Shown: positions 7,920 through 19,113 of the stretch, one piece after another
Layout: every line of letters begins with the position of its first letter
Position numbering within the stretch: the first letter of the stretch is position 1
NCBI GenBank assembly: GCA_031261175.1
Contig: JAISJW010000009.1
Coordinates: 46,490-110,489, forward strand
Reading direction: 5' to 3'
DNA from: Lactobacillales bacterium
Lineage (GTDB): Bacteria > Bacillota > Bacilli > Lactobacillales > Streptococcaceae
DNA length: 64,000 nucleotides
Made by a program: the position numbers and the translations under genes
The notes under the pieces: generated by a model
What the model was told of the DNA's origin: nothing
The model's database searches: none
What the model saw: only the letters and a program-made list of their open reading frames with translations

Positions 7920-8738
7920 TTAGAAGTGAAAGTCCCTGAACCATTTAGCTAATTTATTATTCTTCCACTCTTTTCTACGATGAATTCCTGCCTTTATTAG
8001 CCTCTCTTCGAGTTTTCCGTTCGCTAGCTCGCGCCACATCACTCTTACAACTTCATATCCCGCGTCGCGCAAATCCCACTCACGAGTTTGTTGCTTATAA
8101 TATGCGTCCTTATTGTTGACCAGCTCAACCTTTCCTAATCCGTCGCTTTCCAAAACTAATTTCTTATCCACCCAAATCATATCTACACGCGCGATGAACC
8201 TTCCGAATCCCCTGATTTCTACCTGCTGCGACGGCAATTCAAATCCGAGCGCCATTATCATCAAGATAACTAAGGTCTCAAATGGCGATTCGCAATTCGC
8301 ATTGAAAAACTTTCGATATTTCCGCAGCTTCGTTCCCAATAACTCCGCCCGCGTCACCCAACCCTTGTACAAGCAGTGGTTGATGCTAGCGATCACCGAC
8401 AGTGGGCAATTCACTCGGTCCAACTCCAACAGCGTGTCCACATGAGACGCAATATAAAATCCGCTATGCTCAATAACTCGCATTTTATCTTCGTTTTTTC
8501 TTTGCACAAAATGACAGTGCTGTGCCGAATGGTGGCTAACACCATCGACAACTATTACCTTGTAATCATTCAGCCTATCCAAAATCGGAATTCTCCACAA
8601 CGCAGCAGCACTCGTCGAAATTATCACCCTATTTCCAATTTCATCTCTGTACCTTTCTACCATTCTCCGCATAACCTGATCGTCGTACAATAATTTCCCT
8701 GTGTATTCATCATAATACTGTCCGTTATTTTTTATCAT
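7920..8738 (-). CDS. DUF559-type PD-(D/E)XK nuclease-like protein
   Basis: The C-terminal third (about 150-255) has the layout of the DUF559/Vsr-like nuclease fold: ESPFETL, a long hydrophobic helix, Q.EIRG, then ARVDMIWVDKKLVLESDG giving the D...E-x-D catalytic pattern, and WDLRDAGYEVVRVMW. The first 140 residues resemble the helix-turn-helix/AbiEi-like front part seen in many actinobacterial members. Such proteins are frequent in Actinobacteria and uncommon in Lactobacillales. The gene stands alone between 18-bp inverted repeats and its upstream region is shared with the DUF1016 fragment near 37.6 kb. The nuclease fold is likely; a defence or mobile-element role is inference. Confidence 0.65.
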   Translation of the reverse strand: MIKNNGQYYDEYTGKLLYDDQVMRRMVERYRDEIGNRVIISTSAAALWRIPILDRLNDYKVIVVDGVSHHSAQHCHFVQRKNEDKMRVIEHSGFYIASHVDTLLELDRVNCPLSVIASINHCLYKGWVTRAELLGTKLRKYRKFFNANCESPFETLVILMIMALGFELPSQQVEIRGFGRFIARVDMIWVDKKLVLESDGLGKVELVNNKDAYYKQQTREWDLRDAGYEVVRVMWRELANGKLEERLIKAGIHRRKEWKNNKLAKWFRDFHF

Positions 8739-8752
8739 TTTTTTACCCCCTT

Positions 8753-8789
8753 ACTATATATATACGTAAAAAAATGAGTTTTGTTACAT
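8753..8789 (-). promoter_or_regulatory. Upstream region shared with the DUF1016 gene
   Basis: ACTATATATATACGTA followed by seven A/T-rich bases and GAGTTTTGTTACAT (plus-strand reading) is repeated almost exactly at 37601-37636. The position, 15-50 bp before the start codon, fits a promoter or regulator site. Confidence 0.5.
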
Positions 8790-8805
8790 AAATCGCAAAA
8801 AAAAT

Positions 8806-8867
8806 CGGACTTTTTTCGATTTATGGTCATTTTTCGGTAAAAATGACCACAAAACGCGAAAAGTCCG
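8806..8867 (-). terminator. Hairpin downstream of the HD phosphohydrolase gene
   Basis: Arms CGGACTTTT... and ...AAAAGTCCG enclose an inner perfect stem GGTCATTTTT/AAAAATGACC. It lies 8 bp past the YwfO-like stop codon. Confidence 0.6.
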
Positions 8868-8868
8868 C
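8851..8868 (-). repeat. Right 18-bp inverted repeat flanking the DUF559 gene
   Basis: AAAACGCGAAAAGTCCGC pairs perfectly with 7855-7872, about 980 bp away. Confidence 0.7.
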
Positions 8869-8874
8869 AATATT

Positions 8875-10110
8875 TTATTTAGGGAAGTAAAATCGTTCTA
8901 AAATATAAAGTTCACCATTAAAACTATCAATCAGCGGGCTCACCTCGTTCAAATTCACGAGCGCACCATTCTTATCAATCAGCTTAATCGGCTCCGTCTT
9001 CGCCTCGTCGGCCGCGTATGGCATATTCAGCGCCGAACTCTCCCGCGTGTAATAACGCGGATCCAAACCTTGGGCAAGTAGCGACGCCTTGACGGCGTCG
9101 ACATCGACTTCGTCGATTGAAGCTCCGACAAAGTGCTTGCGGTTCAAGTAACGCTGACTTAAATCACGCAAAATTTCATCTTCGGAGTTCTGCCATTTTA
9201 TGAAATAAGCATTAAGCACACCATCGTCTAAATTCAGGTAATCGCTAACTGAAACGTCGCGGTAAAAAATCGGCGCGAGCAAACTAGCGTGACGCTCAAT
9301 CTCCTCAGGATGCGAATCGAAATAATCGCGAGCGCGTTTTAACAAATTAATTAAAACCATTTCACAACCAACAATCGTCGGATGGAAATAAACTTGGACA
9401 TACATCTGATAACGACTGATAACATAGTCTTCCACGGCATGCATCGTCGACTTCGAGAACACAATGCCGGTCTTGTGCGGGCGAATCGCGCGCAAAATCC
9501 GCGTCAAATCAAACACGCCATAACCAGTTCCGGTAAAGTAAGAATCGCGCAATAAATAGTCCATCCGGTCAGCATCAATCTGACTAGAAATCATCTGCAC
9601 GAGCTGCTTATTAGGGTGGCGATGGCTGATAACACTCGCTACTTCCAGTGGAAAATCAGCTGAAACCTTCCGCAAAACTTGGTTGACTTCCGTCGTTTCA
9701 TCCAAGATAATTCGGTTCGTCATCTCTTCGTGATTCGTCTCAAAAATATGCTCGAACGTATGCGAATACGGACCGTGCCCCACATCATGTAATAATGCAG
9801 CACACAATGCCGTCAAACGATTAGCCTTGTCCCATCCGTCCGGATAACCGCTCTCAAGCGAAAACTCAGCCTCGAAAACATCACAAATTTTACGCGTAAT
9901 CTCATACACCCCAACACTGTGCGAAAACCTCGAATGTTCGCCGCCGGGAAACACGAAAAACGTCGTCCCAAGCTGCTTAATCCGCCGCATCCGCTGCATC
10001 TCTTTCGTGTCGATCAAATCCAAAATCAACTGATCGTCAATTTCGATAAAATTGTGAACCGGGTCCCGCAGAACTTGCGCCCGACTCAATTTTTCATAAT
10101 ATTCCGGCAT
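8875..10110 (-). CDS. HD-domain phosphohydrolase (YwfO / EF1143-like dNTPase)
   Basis: The N-terminal half contains the metal-binding HD signature: FSHSVGVYEITRK supplies the first His, LLHDVGHGPYSHTFEH the HD pair, and DADRMDYLLRDSYFTG the later Asp. This is the SAMHD1/dGTPase-like family, of which the Enterococcus EF1143 enzyme is a dNTP triphosphohydrolase. The start is taken at the ATG that overlaps the upstream stop codon (TGATG) behind GAGGGG; an in-frame GTG two codons earlier is less likely. Length, about 411 residues, is normal. It is coupled to the CyuA-like gene. Confidence 0.85.
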   Translation of the reverse strand: MPEYYEKLSRAQVLRDPVHNFIEIDDQLILDLIDTKEMQRMRRIKQLGTTFFVFPGGEHSRFSHSVGVYEITRKICDVFEAEFSLESGYPDGWDKANRLTALCAALLHDVGHGPYSHTFEHIFETNHEEMTNRIILDETTEVNQVLRKVSADFPLEVASVISHRHPNKQLVQMISSQIDADRMDYLLRDSYFTGTGYGVFDLTRILRAIRPHKTGIVFSKSTMHAVEDYVISRYQMYVQVYFHPTIVGCEMVLINLLKRARDYFDSHPEEIERHASLLAPIFYRDVSVSDYLNLDDGVLNAYFIKWQNSEDEILRDLSQRYLNRKHFVGASIDEVDVDAVKASLLAQGLDPRYYTRESSALNMPYAADEAKTEPIKLIDKNGALVNLNEVSPLIDSFNGELYILERFYFPK

Positions 10111-11378
10111 CAGCACGCCCCCTCAATCATCAGGTGAATAATTTCTTTATCCGTCTCGCGCATCCCAATCCGGCCAAGCTCGCCGACGTTATCAATCACA
10201 TTCTCAACGCCCTTAGCGACAATCCCCTCGCCGCTCCTAAACTGCTGGTGATTCTCATACATGGCAAGTCCTAAAAGCCCAGCATCGACACTCGCGGCAA
10301 TTTTCGCCGCACAACTCGGCTTCGCGCCGTCGCAAATAATCCCACTCGTAATCGCCACCGCATTCACAAGCGTGTGGGCGATTTCGTCTCGTCCACCACC
10401 CTTAAGATAGGCTATTGAGCATCCTGCGCCGGCTCCAGCGGAAACCGCTCCGCAGTAGGCGCTCAAACGACCGATTTTATTTTTTTGGTGCACGGTTGTT
10501 AAGTTTGAAATTAATAACGCACGCAATAATTTATCGTGTTCGATATCGTTAATTCGCGCAAATTCGATAACGGGAACACTCGCTGTAATTCCTTGGTTTC
10601 CGCTTCCGGCAACAATCACAACCGGAAGTTCGCATCCGCTCATTCGTGCATCGCTTCCCGCAGCCGCACAAGCTTTGCATCGGTTATTCGTTTCGTCACC
10701 ATAAGTGTTAAGTAAAACCGAACCGATATTTGCACCCCAGTCATTACGCAATCCCTCTTCAGAAATTGCCGTATTATAGGAAATTTGTTTTTCTAATAAA
10801 TCGCGAACTTTGTCTAAATCAACGTCATTAGCGAAATCAATAATTCCTTGAATCGACATAAACTCGCGGTAATTTTCATCTGCTGCTTTAACCGTGATTT
10901 CTTTATCAAAAAGAACTTCACCATCCATTTCAATATGAACGATATTCAAGTGAGAATCAGCGATTCGAACCACCACGCGGTCATCTAACGTGATCCGGAA
11001 ATCTAATACGTTAGGCGTATCCATCGAAACAACTTCGATTTCATTCTCAGCTAAAAACGCTGCTATTTCAGCCTTCTGCTCATCAGACACAACCGAAATA
11101 ACTTCTAAATTTTTATCACTAATACCCGCGATCAACCCGACCACAACTGCCGCTCCAACCCCGCGCAACCCGCCCGTATTCGGAACGACTACACCTTTAA
11201 CGTTTTTCAGGATGTTTCCGCTGACTTCGACGTAAACTTTGCGCGGCAACTTGCCCAAAAGTTCTCGTCCCTTAGCCGCCCCAAAAGCAAGTGCAATCGG
11301 CTCGGTGCACCCCATCGCAACGATCATTTCTTCTTCTAAAACCTGTAAATATTTCTCTTCATTTTTCATATTTTTCAT
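10110..11378 (-). CDS. cyuA: L-cysteine desulfidase / UPF0597 family (CyuA-like)
   Basis: The 422-residue sequence follows UPF0597: an N-terminal MVAMGCTEPIALAF-like block, VPNTGG, and a C-terminal serine-dehydratase-alpha-like half with NNRCKACAAAGSDARMSGC and GSGNQG, then GIICDGAKPSCAAK. The conserved cysteines would hold a 4Fe-4S cluster. CyuA (YhaM) degrades L-cysteine to pyruvate, ammonia and sulfide. There is no clear ribosome binding site; a TATAAT box ends six bases before the ATG, which suggests a leaderless transcript. The stop overlaps the next gene's ATG. Confidence 0.85.
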   Translation of the reverse strand: MKNMKNEEKYLQVLEEEMIVAMGCTEPIALAFGAAKGRELLGKLPRKVYVEVSGNILKNVKGVVVPNTGGLRGVGAAVVVGLIAGISDKNLEVISVVSDEQKAEIAAFLAENEIEVVSMDTPNVLDFRITLDDRVVVRIADSHLNIVHIEMDGEVLFDKEITVKAADENYREFMSIQGIIDFANDVDLDKVRDLLEKQISYNTAISEEGLRNDWGANIGSVLLNTYGDETNNRCKACAAAGSDARMSGCELPVVIVAGSGNQGITASVPVIEFARINDIEHDKLLRALLISNLTTVHQKNKIGRLSAYCGAVSAGAGAGCSIAYLKGGGRDEIAHTLVNAVAITSGIICDGAKPSCAAKIAASVDAGLLGLAMYENHQQFRSGEGIVAKGVENVIDNVGELGRIGMRETDKEIIHLMIEGAC

Positions 11379-11384
11379 AATTTA

Positions 11385-11390
11385 ATTATA
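11385..11390 (-). promoter_or_regulatory. -10 box placed for a leaderless cyuA transcript
   Basis: TATAAT on the minus strand (11390-11385) would start transcription at or within a base or two of the cyuA ATG at 11378. No convincing -35 box is seen 17 bp upstream. Confidence 0.45.
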
Positions 11391-11396
11391 CTATAA

Positions 11397-11422
11397 AAAG
11401 GCAACTATTTCTAGTTACCTTT
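11397..11422 (-). terminator. Terminator after the S1-domain gene
   Basis: AAAGGTAACTA / TAGTTGCCTTT (minus strand) with a GAAA loop, followed by TTTATAG; it overlaps the stop of the S1 gene. Confidence 0.7.
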
Positions 11423-11770
11423 GTTTTTGAGCCAGATTGGCAGTAATTTTTCAAATGGCGCAAAACTTGCCTTTGAATTTTTTTTCGTGTAATAATAACG
11501 GCGTTGGCCTAGCGATTTCGGCTCTTCGACCAAAGAACGAACACTTAAAATCAATTGTTCTTTTTCGTAGTCGATGTCGATAACTTGGACCTTGATCGTT
11601 TCTCCCACCTTGTAAAGACTGTTTAAATCCTTAACGAAGTGGCTTGCGACTTCCGATATGTGGACTAGTCCCGGTATTTTATCAATAAAGACGAACACGC
11701 CGAATTGCCCGATGTTGTCGATTTTCGCATCCAACACATCGCCGATTTCAAATTTTTCTATTTCTTTCAT
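11411..11770 (-). CDS. S1-domain RNA-binding protein (YabR / CvfD-like)
   Basis: Residues 8-77 form one S1 domain: GDVLDAKIDNIGQFGVFV, PGLVHISEV, VGETIKVQVIDID and LSVRSL are the standard strands. The remaining 40 residues are basic and aromatic (RRYYYTKKN). Single-S1 proteins of this size in Bacilli (YabR, CvfD, GSP13) bind RNA or ribosomes and act in post-transcriptional control. The gene starts 10 bp after a WxL protein gene but has its own terminator. Confidence 0.8.
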   Translation of the reverse strand: MKEIEKFEIGDVLDAKIDNIGQFGVFVFIDKIPGLVHISEVASHFVKDLNSLYKVGETIKVQVIDIDYEKEQLILSVRSLVEEPKSLGQRRYYYTKKNSKASFAPFEKLLPIWLKNKGN

Positions 11771-11780
11771 CTCGACCTCA

Positions 11781-12797
11781 TCATTCCGTGGCTCTCAAGG
11801 TCCACACGAGGTCAATCTTGTATTTGTCCGCTTTGATAAACCCAGTTGACGCTGCCGGGATGCGCAGCTGAATGCCGTTTGTCGTCGGAATCGGATCTGA
11901 TTCGCTAGATTGAGTCGTCAAAATCGAATCGCCGGCAAATGACTCTGCTCGAGCAGTTAAATCCTTGCCAAAAACATAAGAAATATAGCGTCCACGCGTA
12001 TCGAAAATCCCATCGTTGTCAATCAAAGCAATCAGCTCATTATCTACAGTGTCGGTCGCAGCATAAGCCGCCGTATCCAAATCACCAAAAACCTCTGGAA
12101 CCGAGGCAATTGCCGTCGTAAAGCTCGGATTTGCTCCAACGAGAGCACCCGTCAAAACTTTCGTTCCTAAGTCCCCTGCATAAAAGCTCGCATAGCTCGA
12201 GTCACCGGTTGCGCTGACGCCAAACCCGCGAAACTCAATCGAAACGTTTGGAATCTTATCAGCTACATCATCTTTGCGATATACACCGTTTTCACCCATC
12301 TCAACCGAGAATGAGTAGTCTCCGCTGTCGCGCCGTGTATCAGCGATTTGGAAAAATGGAAGCACGTATCCAAGCAACTCCTGACCATCATCCGCCGTAT
12401 CATAAACTGGTTCGTACAGGACATCGAGAAGCATCTCGTGCCCACGTGTTACATCGTGCTCACCGAAATCGATTTTCGGCACGTGACTCACCGCCAAAAA
12501 TCCATTAGCGCTATCCCCAATTATCGGCAGACCGCCTTTGGCGTTATAATTGCCATCTTTATTGAAGAAGGCTTTCACGCCCGCCTCATTAGTACCGCCG
12601 GCAAGTGGAGTGCCCGGGTAATAGGCGTCGTAGAGCTCGCCGAGGATCGTTACATCCCCGATTGTGGTCGTCGAACTATCGTTCGAAGTCGCTGGTGCAT
12701 CATACGTTGACATATCATCTTCAGCCCAAAGTTCAACCGTGTTTGTAAGCAACATCGCAATAAGCGAGGCTGCCGTAATGAATTTTAATTTATTCAT
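11781..12797 (-). CDS. WxL-domain surface protein
   Basis: A signal peptide (about 1-26, ending near LWAEDD) precedes a secreted 338-residue protein. The C-terminus YKIDLVWTLRATE is the distal WxL motif (Y..x.L.WTL) and YSFSVEM near residue 165 sits where the proximal motif should be. WxL domains bind peptidoglycan non-covalently at the surface of Lactobacillales. The middle part is rich in Asp and Gly with no domain I recognise. The ATG follows AAGGAGGT. It is the second of two adjacent WxL genes and was probably produced by duplication. Confidence 0.75.
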   Translation of the reverse strand: MNKLKFITAASLIAMLLTNTVELWAEDDMSTYDAPATSNDSSTTTIGDVTILGELYDAYYPGTPLAGGTNEAGVKAFFNKDGNYNAKGGLPIIGDSANGFLAVSHVPKIDFGEHDVTRGHEMLLDVLYEPVYDTADDGQELLGYVLPFFQIADTRRDSGDYSFSVEMGENGVYRKDDVADKIPNVSIEFRGFGVSATGDSSYASFYAGDLGTKVLTGALVGANPSFTTAIASVPEVFGDLDTAAYAATDTVDNELIALIDNDGIFDTRGRYISYVFGKDLTARAESFAGDSILTTQSSESDPIPTTNGIQLRIPAASTGFIKADKYKIDLVWTLRATE

Positions 12798-12808
12798 AGA
12801 CTACCTCC

Positions 12809-13843
12809 TTATATTGAAATGCTGACGGTCCAAGTTAACTCGGCCGTGTAGTGTCCAGGGACAAAGGCGATACCTTTGTTCCACCAAATCCACGCTCCGC
12901 CTGACAGGCGAGGTGGTTCGGCAACTGAGCTGGCAAGTACATTGTTTTGCACATTCGTTGTGTCTCCAACAACTTTACCAACTTCAGGTGTTGCTAATGA
13001 ATCACGTCGCGTCCAACCGCTCGTTGGCTCGTTCCCGTTAGAACCGCTCGAAAACGGATAAATCAAATATTTTCCGCGTGCATCTTGATTTGTTGCCCCC
13101 GTATTATTGAAAAACACCAATTCGTTAGTCGTCGAAATATGCGGGTTCTCCGTGCCTTTTAATGCCGATCCTAGATTGTTATACCACAAATTAAATTCGC
13201 CGGTATCAACACCAAACACTCGATGGTTTAATGGATTATTAATAAAATTAGTTAGGTAGTTATTATATTGAGACGCCGTTTCAACGGCTTCATTATTTTC
13301 CCAACGTTGGATAGTAAACCAAGGATTAATTTGAATTTGCGAATCCTCGTCAAGCCTCCAGTTCTTCGTCATTATGACCTTCAATTGCCAAGGGGTTGTC
13401 GCTTCGTCGCGCCCATCGAAAACTTCGATAAACGGTGGAATGTAGCTGAGCAAGTGATTTTGATCTCCGATATTAGCCAGCGAATCATAGACCGGCTCGT
13501 ACTGCGCATAGGTCGTCTTATCACTGTCAGAATCTGCCTGTACAGTTCCAAAATGAAAATCCGGAACGTGAAACAAGCTGATGAAACCAAACATATTGTC
13601 ATCGTTGACCGCATTGTCCGGCGTCGTCAACGTGTTGTTCGGATAGATATGGAAAGGATCGGTGTAGGTCGTACCCGGCAAGTGCAAATAAGGGTCGATC
13701 ACAGTCAGCCCAACTTCGCCAGTCCGATTAGTGTTGACATCAGGGAATTCAGGGGCTGTAGGATCGTCATCTGCAAAGGCGATCAAATTAGTATTCAGAG
13801 CTAGCACGGCAATTGCCGCAAGCCACATTTTTTTCTTAATCAT
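12809..13843 (-). CDS. WxL-domain surface protein
   Basis: The start at 13843 (MIKKKMWLAAIAVLALN) is preferred because it begins a clean signal peptide behind AAAGGGGG; an upstream in-frame start would add ten residues. WQLKVIMTKNWRL near residue 155 is the proximal WxL motif and YTAELTWTVSIS ends the protein as the distal motif. The architecture parallels the next gene, 11 bp downstream. Neither DUF916 partner nor other WxL genes are here; those are at 32.5-36.9 kb. Likely cell-wall attached by the WxL domain. Confidence 0.75.
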   Translation of the reverse strand: MIKKKMWLAAIAVLALNTNLIAFADDDPTAPEFPDVNTNRTGEVGLTVIDPYLHLPGTTYTDPFHIYPNNTLTTPDNAVNDDNMFGFISLFHVPDFHFGTVQADSDSDKTTYAQYEPVYDSLANIGDQNHLLSYIPPFIEVFDGRDEATTPWQLKVIMTKNWRLDEDSQIQINPWFTIQRWENNEAVETASQYNNYLTNFINNPLNHRVFGVDTGEFNLWYNNLGSALKGTENPHISTTNELVFFNNTGATNQDARGKYLIYPFSSGSNGNEPTSGWTRRDSLATPEVGKVVGDTTNVQNNVLASSVAEPPRLSGGAWIWWNKGIAFVPGHYTAELTWTVSISI

Positions 13844-13912
13844 GCGTGCGTCCCCCTTTCCACAAAGTTCCATACTTCTATTTTATCGCAAATTTTCAGT
13901 TTTCACAACGAA

Positions 13913-17081
<3,169 letters not shown>

Positions 17082-17177
17082 TTTTCACCTCGTAATGCTT
17101 GTAATTATACTACATTTCGCGCGGGTTTTAAAGGTTTTGAACCTATTTGGGGCGCTCCGGGCAAGTCAAAAACGCCC

Positions 17178-17202
17178 TACTGCTTTTTAAGGGCATTTTT
17201 AG
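17178..17202. repeat. Left half of an intergenic palindrome split by IS110
   Basis: TACTGCTTTTTAA...ATTTTTAG pairs with 18754-18801 on the other side of the IS110 element. An unbroken copy of the same palindrome is at 32157-32227. GGCAAGTCAAA lies just to its left, as it does at the other copy. Confidence 0.75.
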
Positions 17203-17304
17203 ACTAACTATATGAAGTCAATATAAAAATATAACAATTAAAAAAATAAAAATATAACAAAAAAGAGCGCACAAAAGCTAGGACTCTGATTAGAATCTAC
17301 CTCT

Positions 17305-18480
17305 TTAAATTGAAAACTCTATATTGAATTTGGATTTTGTTTTTAATAAATGAAAAATAACTCTAACTAATTTTTTCGCAACGTGACTAATCGCGACGAA
17401 ATAATGTTTATTCTCTTTTATCTTTTTATTCAAATAAGATCCGAATGTTAAACAATGACTAGATACACTTTTCGCAGCTTCAAATAACGCCCATCTTAGG
17501 TTCTTTGATCCACGTTTTACCATTTTGCCTTTTCCTACGAATTGACCAGATTCGTTAATGGAAGGTTCTAATCCAGCAAAAGCTAGAATTTGATTCGGAT
17601 TTTGGAAGTTATCTATATCTTTAAGTTCTGATATTATTACACTTGCTAGATTATAAGAAATTCCAGGAATTGACATTATAGGACAATCTAATTCGTCTAC
17701 TATTCCTTTTATGTATAATTCTATTTTGTTAATTTCCTCTTGAATGTTTTCAATTTGGTTAATAATTGATATAGTTTCAATGGTTAAACTTTTTGAAACG
17801 ATACCGATTGATGACTTAGCTGCATCTCTGATGCGTAGCGCGGTTTCCTGGCTATGAGACCCTCGTGACGCTTTGCTAAGCACGTTAGAAAGTTTTGTTA
17901 AATGCGCCTTTGAGAGTTCTTCTTTATTGGAAAACGCTTTTATAAGTGCGTAGATATACTTACAGTGTATATTCTTAACGATACCTTCTAATTCTGGAAA
18001 CGTTCGATAGTTTAGCCTTTTTAGTTGCACTTTTAAATAGGCCAAATGTTGCTTAGAGCGAAGTCTGAAACGAGTAGCTTCTCGAAGCTCAAACATGGTG
18101 TTTTCGAAATTGCCTAAAGGCTTATTTGAACTACTACGCGCTACTTTTGCAATAACTAGGGCATCTGCCTTATCCGTTTTGGTTTTGCGCAGAGTTTGGG
18201 CTTTAACTGCAAGTTTTATAGCTAACGGGTTAAAAACAATGACATCGTAGTTTTGAGCTTTCATAAAAAATGTTATGCCTTCGCTGTAATGTCCGGTTGC
18301 TTCGAGACCTACTCTAACAAGGTGGTCATCCTCGATAAAATGATCTATACTTTCGATTAATTCATTGAAACCTTTTCGACTGTTTGCTATTCGAATTCCT
18401 TGTTCGAGAATTTCTCCTTTAGAATCTAGAATGCAACAATCATGTTTGCTTTTCGCTACATCAATACCCACCGTAATCAT
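17305..18480 (-). CDS. IS110-family transposase (DEDD recombinase)
   Basis: The N-terminal RuvC-like domain has the DEDD residues D7 (GIDVAKSK), E60 (VGLEATGHY), D103 and D106 (KTDKADALV). A coiled region follows (about 200-260) and the C-terminal Tnp domain has PGISYNLA, FAGLEPS and NESGQ, whose Ser311 is the likely catalytic serine. The enzyme works with a bridge RNA to recombine donor and target DNA. Length (391 aa) is normal and the frame is intact, so the element may be active. The ATG follows AAGGAGGT. It lacks the GGCAAGT motif found throughout the rest of the window. Confidence 0.95.
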   Translation of the reverse strand: MITVGIDVAKSKHDCCILDSKGEILEQGIRIANSRKGFNELIESIDHFIEDDHLVRVGLEATGHYSEGITFFMKAQNYDVIVFNPLAIKLAVKAQTLRKTKTDKADALVIAKVARSSSNKPLGNFENTMFELREATRFRLRSKQHLAYLKVQLKRLNYRTFPELEGIVKNIHCKYIYALIKAFSNKEELSKAHLTKLSNVLSKASRGSHSQETALRIRDAAKSSIGIVSKSLTIETISIINQIENIQEEINKIELYIKGIVDELDCPIMSIPGISYNLASVIISELKDIDNFQNPNQILAFAGLEPSINESGQFVGKGKMVKRGSKNLRWALFEAAKSVSSHCLTFGSYLNKKIKENKHYFVAISHVAKKLVRVIFHLLKTKSKFNIEFSI

Positions 18481-18531
18481 TAAATTACCTCCTTAAACTT
18501 TTCGGATTAACGCCGCCTTAATTACCACGCA

Positions 18532-18740
18532 CTCATTGTTATGTATCCTTGTTCTAAATAAAACGTCTAGCGTTATCTAACTAATTAACAATAAAACAAT
18601 GAGCTGTGGCTATTGCCTAAAAATACCGGTAAGAGAAGTCTTCCGTAGGAATAAAAAATAGTCCACAGCGTCATAATTATTTATAAAACTATATTTCAAA
18701 AAATAAAAATATAGTCACAGATATTAAAAAAATATCTGTG
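18532..18740 (-). ncRNA. Candidate IS110 bridge RNA
   Basis: Read on the minus strand, a 5' hairpin (18746-18706 region) is followed by a target-binding loop closed by GCTGTGG/CCACAGC (18663-18669 with 18603-18609) and a donor-binding loop closed by CTCATTGTT/AACAATGAG (18595-18603 with 18532-18540). In the first loop AUUUUUAG (18624-18617) matches the left flank and AUUCCU (18652-18647) can pair with the right flank, with one G:U. In the second loop UAGUUAG (18583-18577) matches the right end of the element and ACAAGG (18552-18547) matches the left end. The order is that described for the IS621 bridge RNA. Ends are approximate. Confidence 0.65.
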
Positions 18741-18753
18741 ACTATATTATACA

Positions 18754-18801
18754 AGGAGTTTCGAGGGGCGAAAGTACTAAAAAACGCGTTAAAAAACAGT
18801 A
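18754..18801. repeat. Right half of the intergenic palindrome split by IS110
   Basis: AGGAGTTTCGAGGGGCGAAA...TTAAAAAACAGTA completes the palindrome begun at 17178-17202 and matches 32179-32227. Confidence 0.75.
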
Positions 18802-18820
18802 AGCGATTTTATCTAAACAA

Positions 18821-18845
18821 AAAGGCTACCAAATTGGTAGCCTTT
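18821..18845 (-). terminator. Terminator of the small membrane protein gene
   Basis: AAAGGCTACCA / TGGTAGCCTTT with a short AAT loop, followed on the minus strand by TTTTGTTT. Confidence 0.8.
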
Positions 18846-18856
18846 CGTAATAATTT

Positions 18857-19054
18857 TTAATTTTTAGATCCGATATTCAGCCATTCTTTAATTAATTTCC
18901 AACCCGCCCCATCTTTAACCCAGAAATAGTACAACGCAAGCAATATGAATAAGATACCTATAACGTTTGCGCTACTTTCATCTGGAAAGCTTTCTTTTAA
19001 AAGTTCTACCAAAGTTCCTGCGATTAAAAACAAACTACCGATTAATGAATTCAT
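18857..19054 (-). CDS. Small two-helix membrane protein
   Basis: Sixty-five residues with two membrane segments (about 3-20 and 32-46) and a basic amphipathic end (GWKLIKEWL). A strong AAGGAGGATGTT site precedes the ATG and a good terminator follows, so the gene is convincing although I recognise no family. It stands alone between the IS110 insertion and a long hairpin repeat before glyS. Small membrane proteins of this kind may be stress-related or assist transporters; nothing here decides it. Confidence 0.7.
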   Translation of the reverse strand: MNSLIGSLFLIAGTLVELLKESFPDESSANVIGILFILLALYYFWVKDGAGWKLIKEWLNIGSKN

Positions 19055-19113
19055 AACATCCTCCTTGTATTATCTAGAATTATATAACACGTGGTTAACG
19101 TTGTGAAGAGGTT

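Larger units (their letters stand above)
17203..18755 (-). mobile_element. IS110-family insertion sequence, apparently complete
   Basis: About 1.55 kb. The ends were set by comparing the flanks with the uninterrupted palindrome at 32157-32227: ATTTTTAG on the left and AGGAGTTTCGAGG on the right join into that repeat if the dinucleotide AG (CT on the transposase strand) is the duplicated core. There are no terminal inverted repeats, as expected for IS110. The non-coding stretch upstream of the transposase carries a bridge-RNA-like region, so this is the IS110 rather than the IS1111 subgroup. Joining the right end to the left end would create a TTGACT-17-TATAAT promoter. Confidence 0.85.

Noticed and set aside
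12348-12710. 120-residue plus-strand frame within a WxL gene
   Set aside because: No start signal, overlaps a complete secreted protein on the minus strand.
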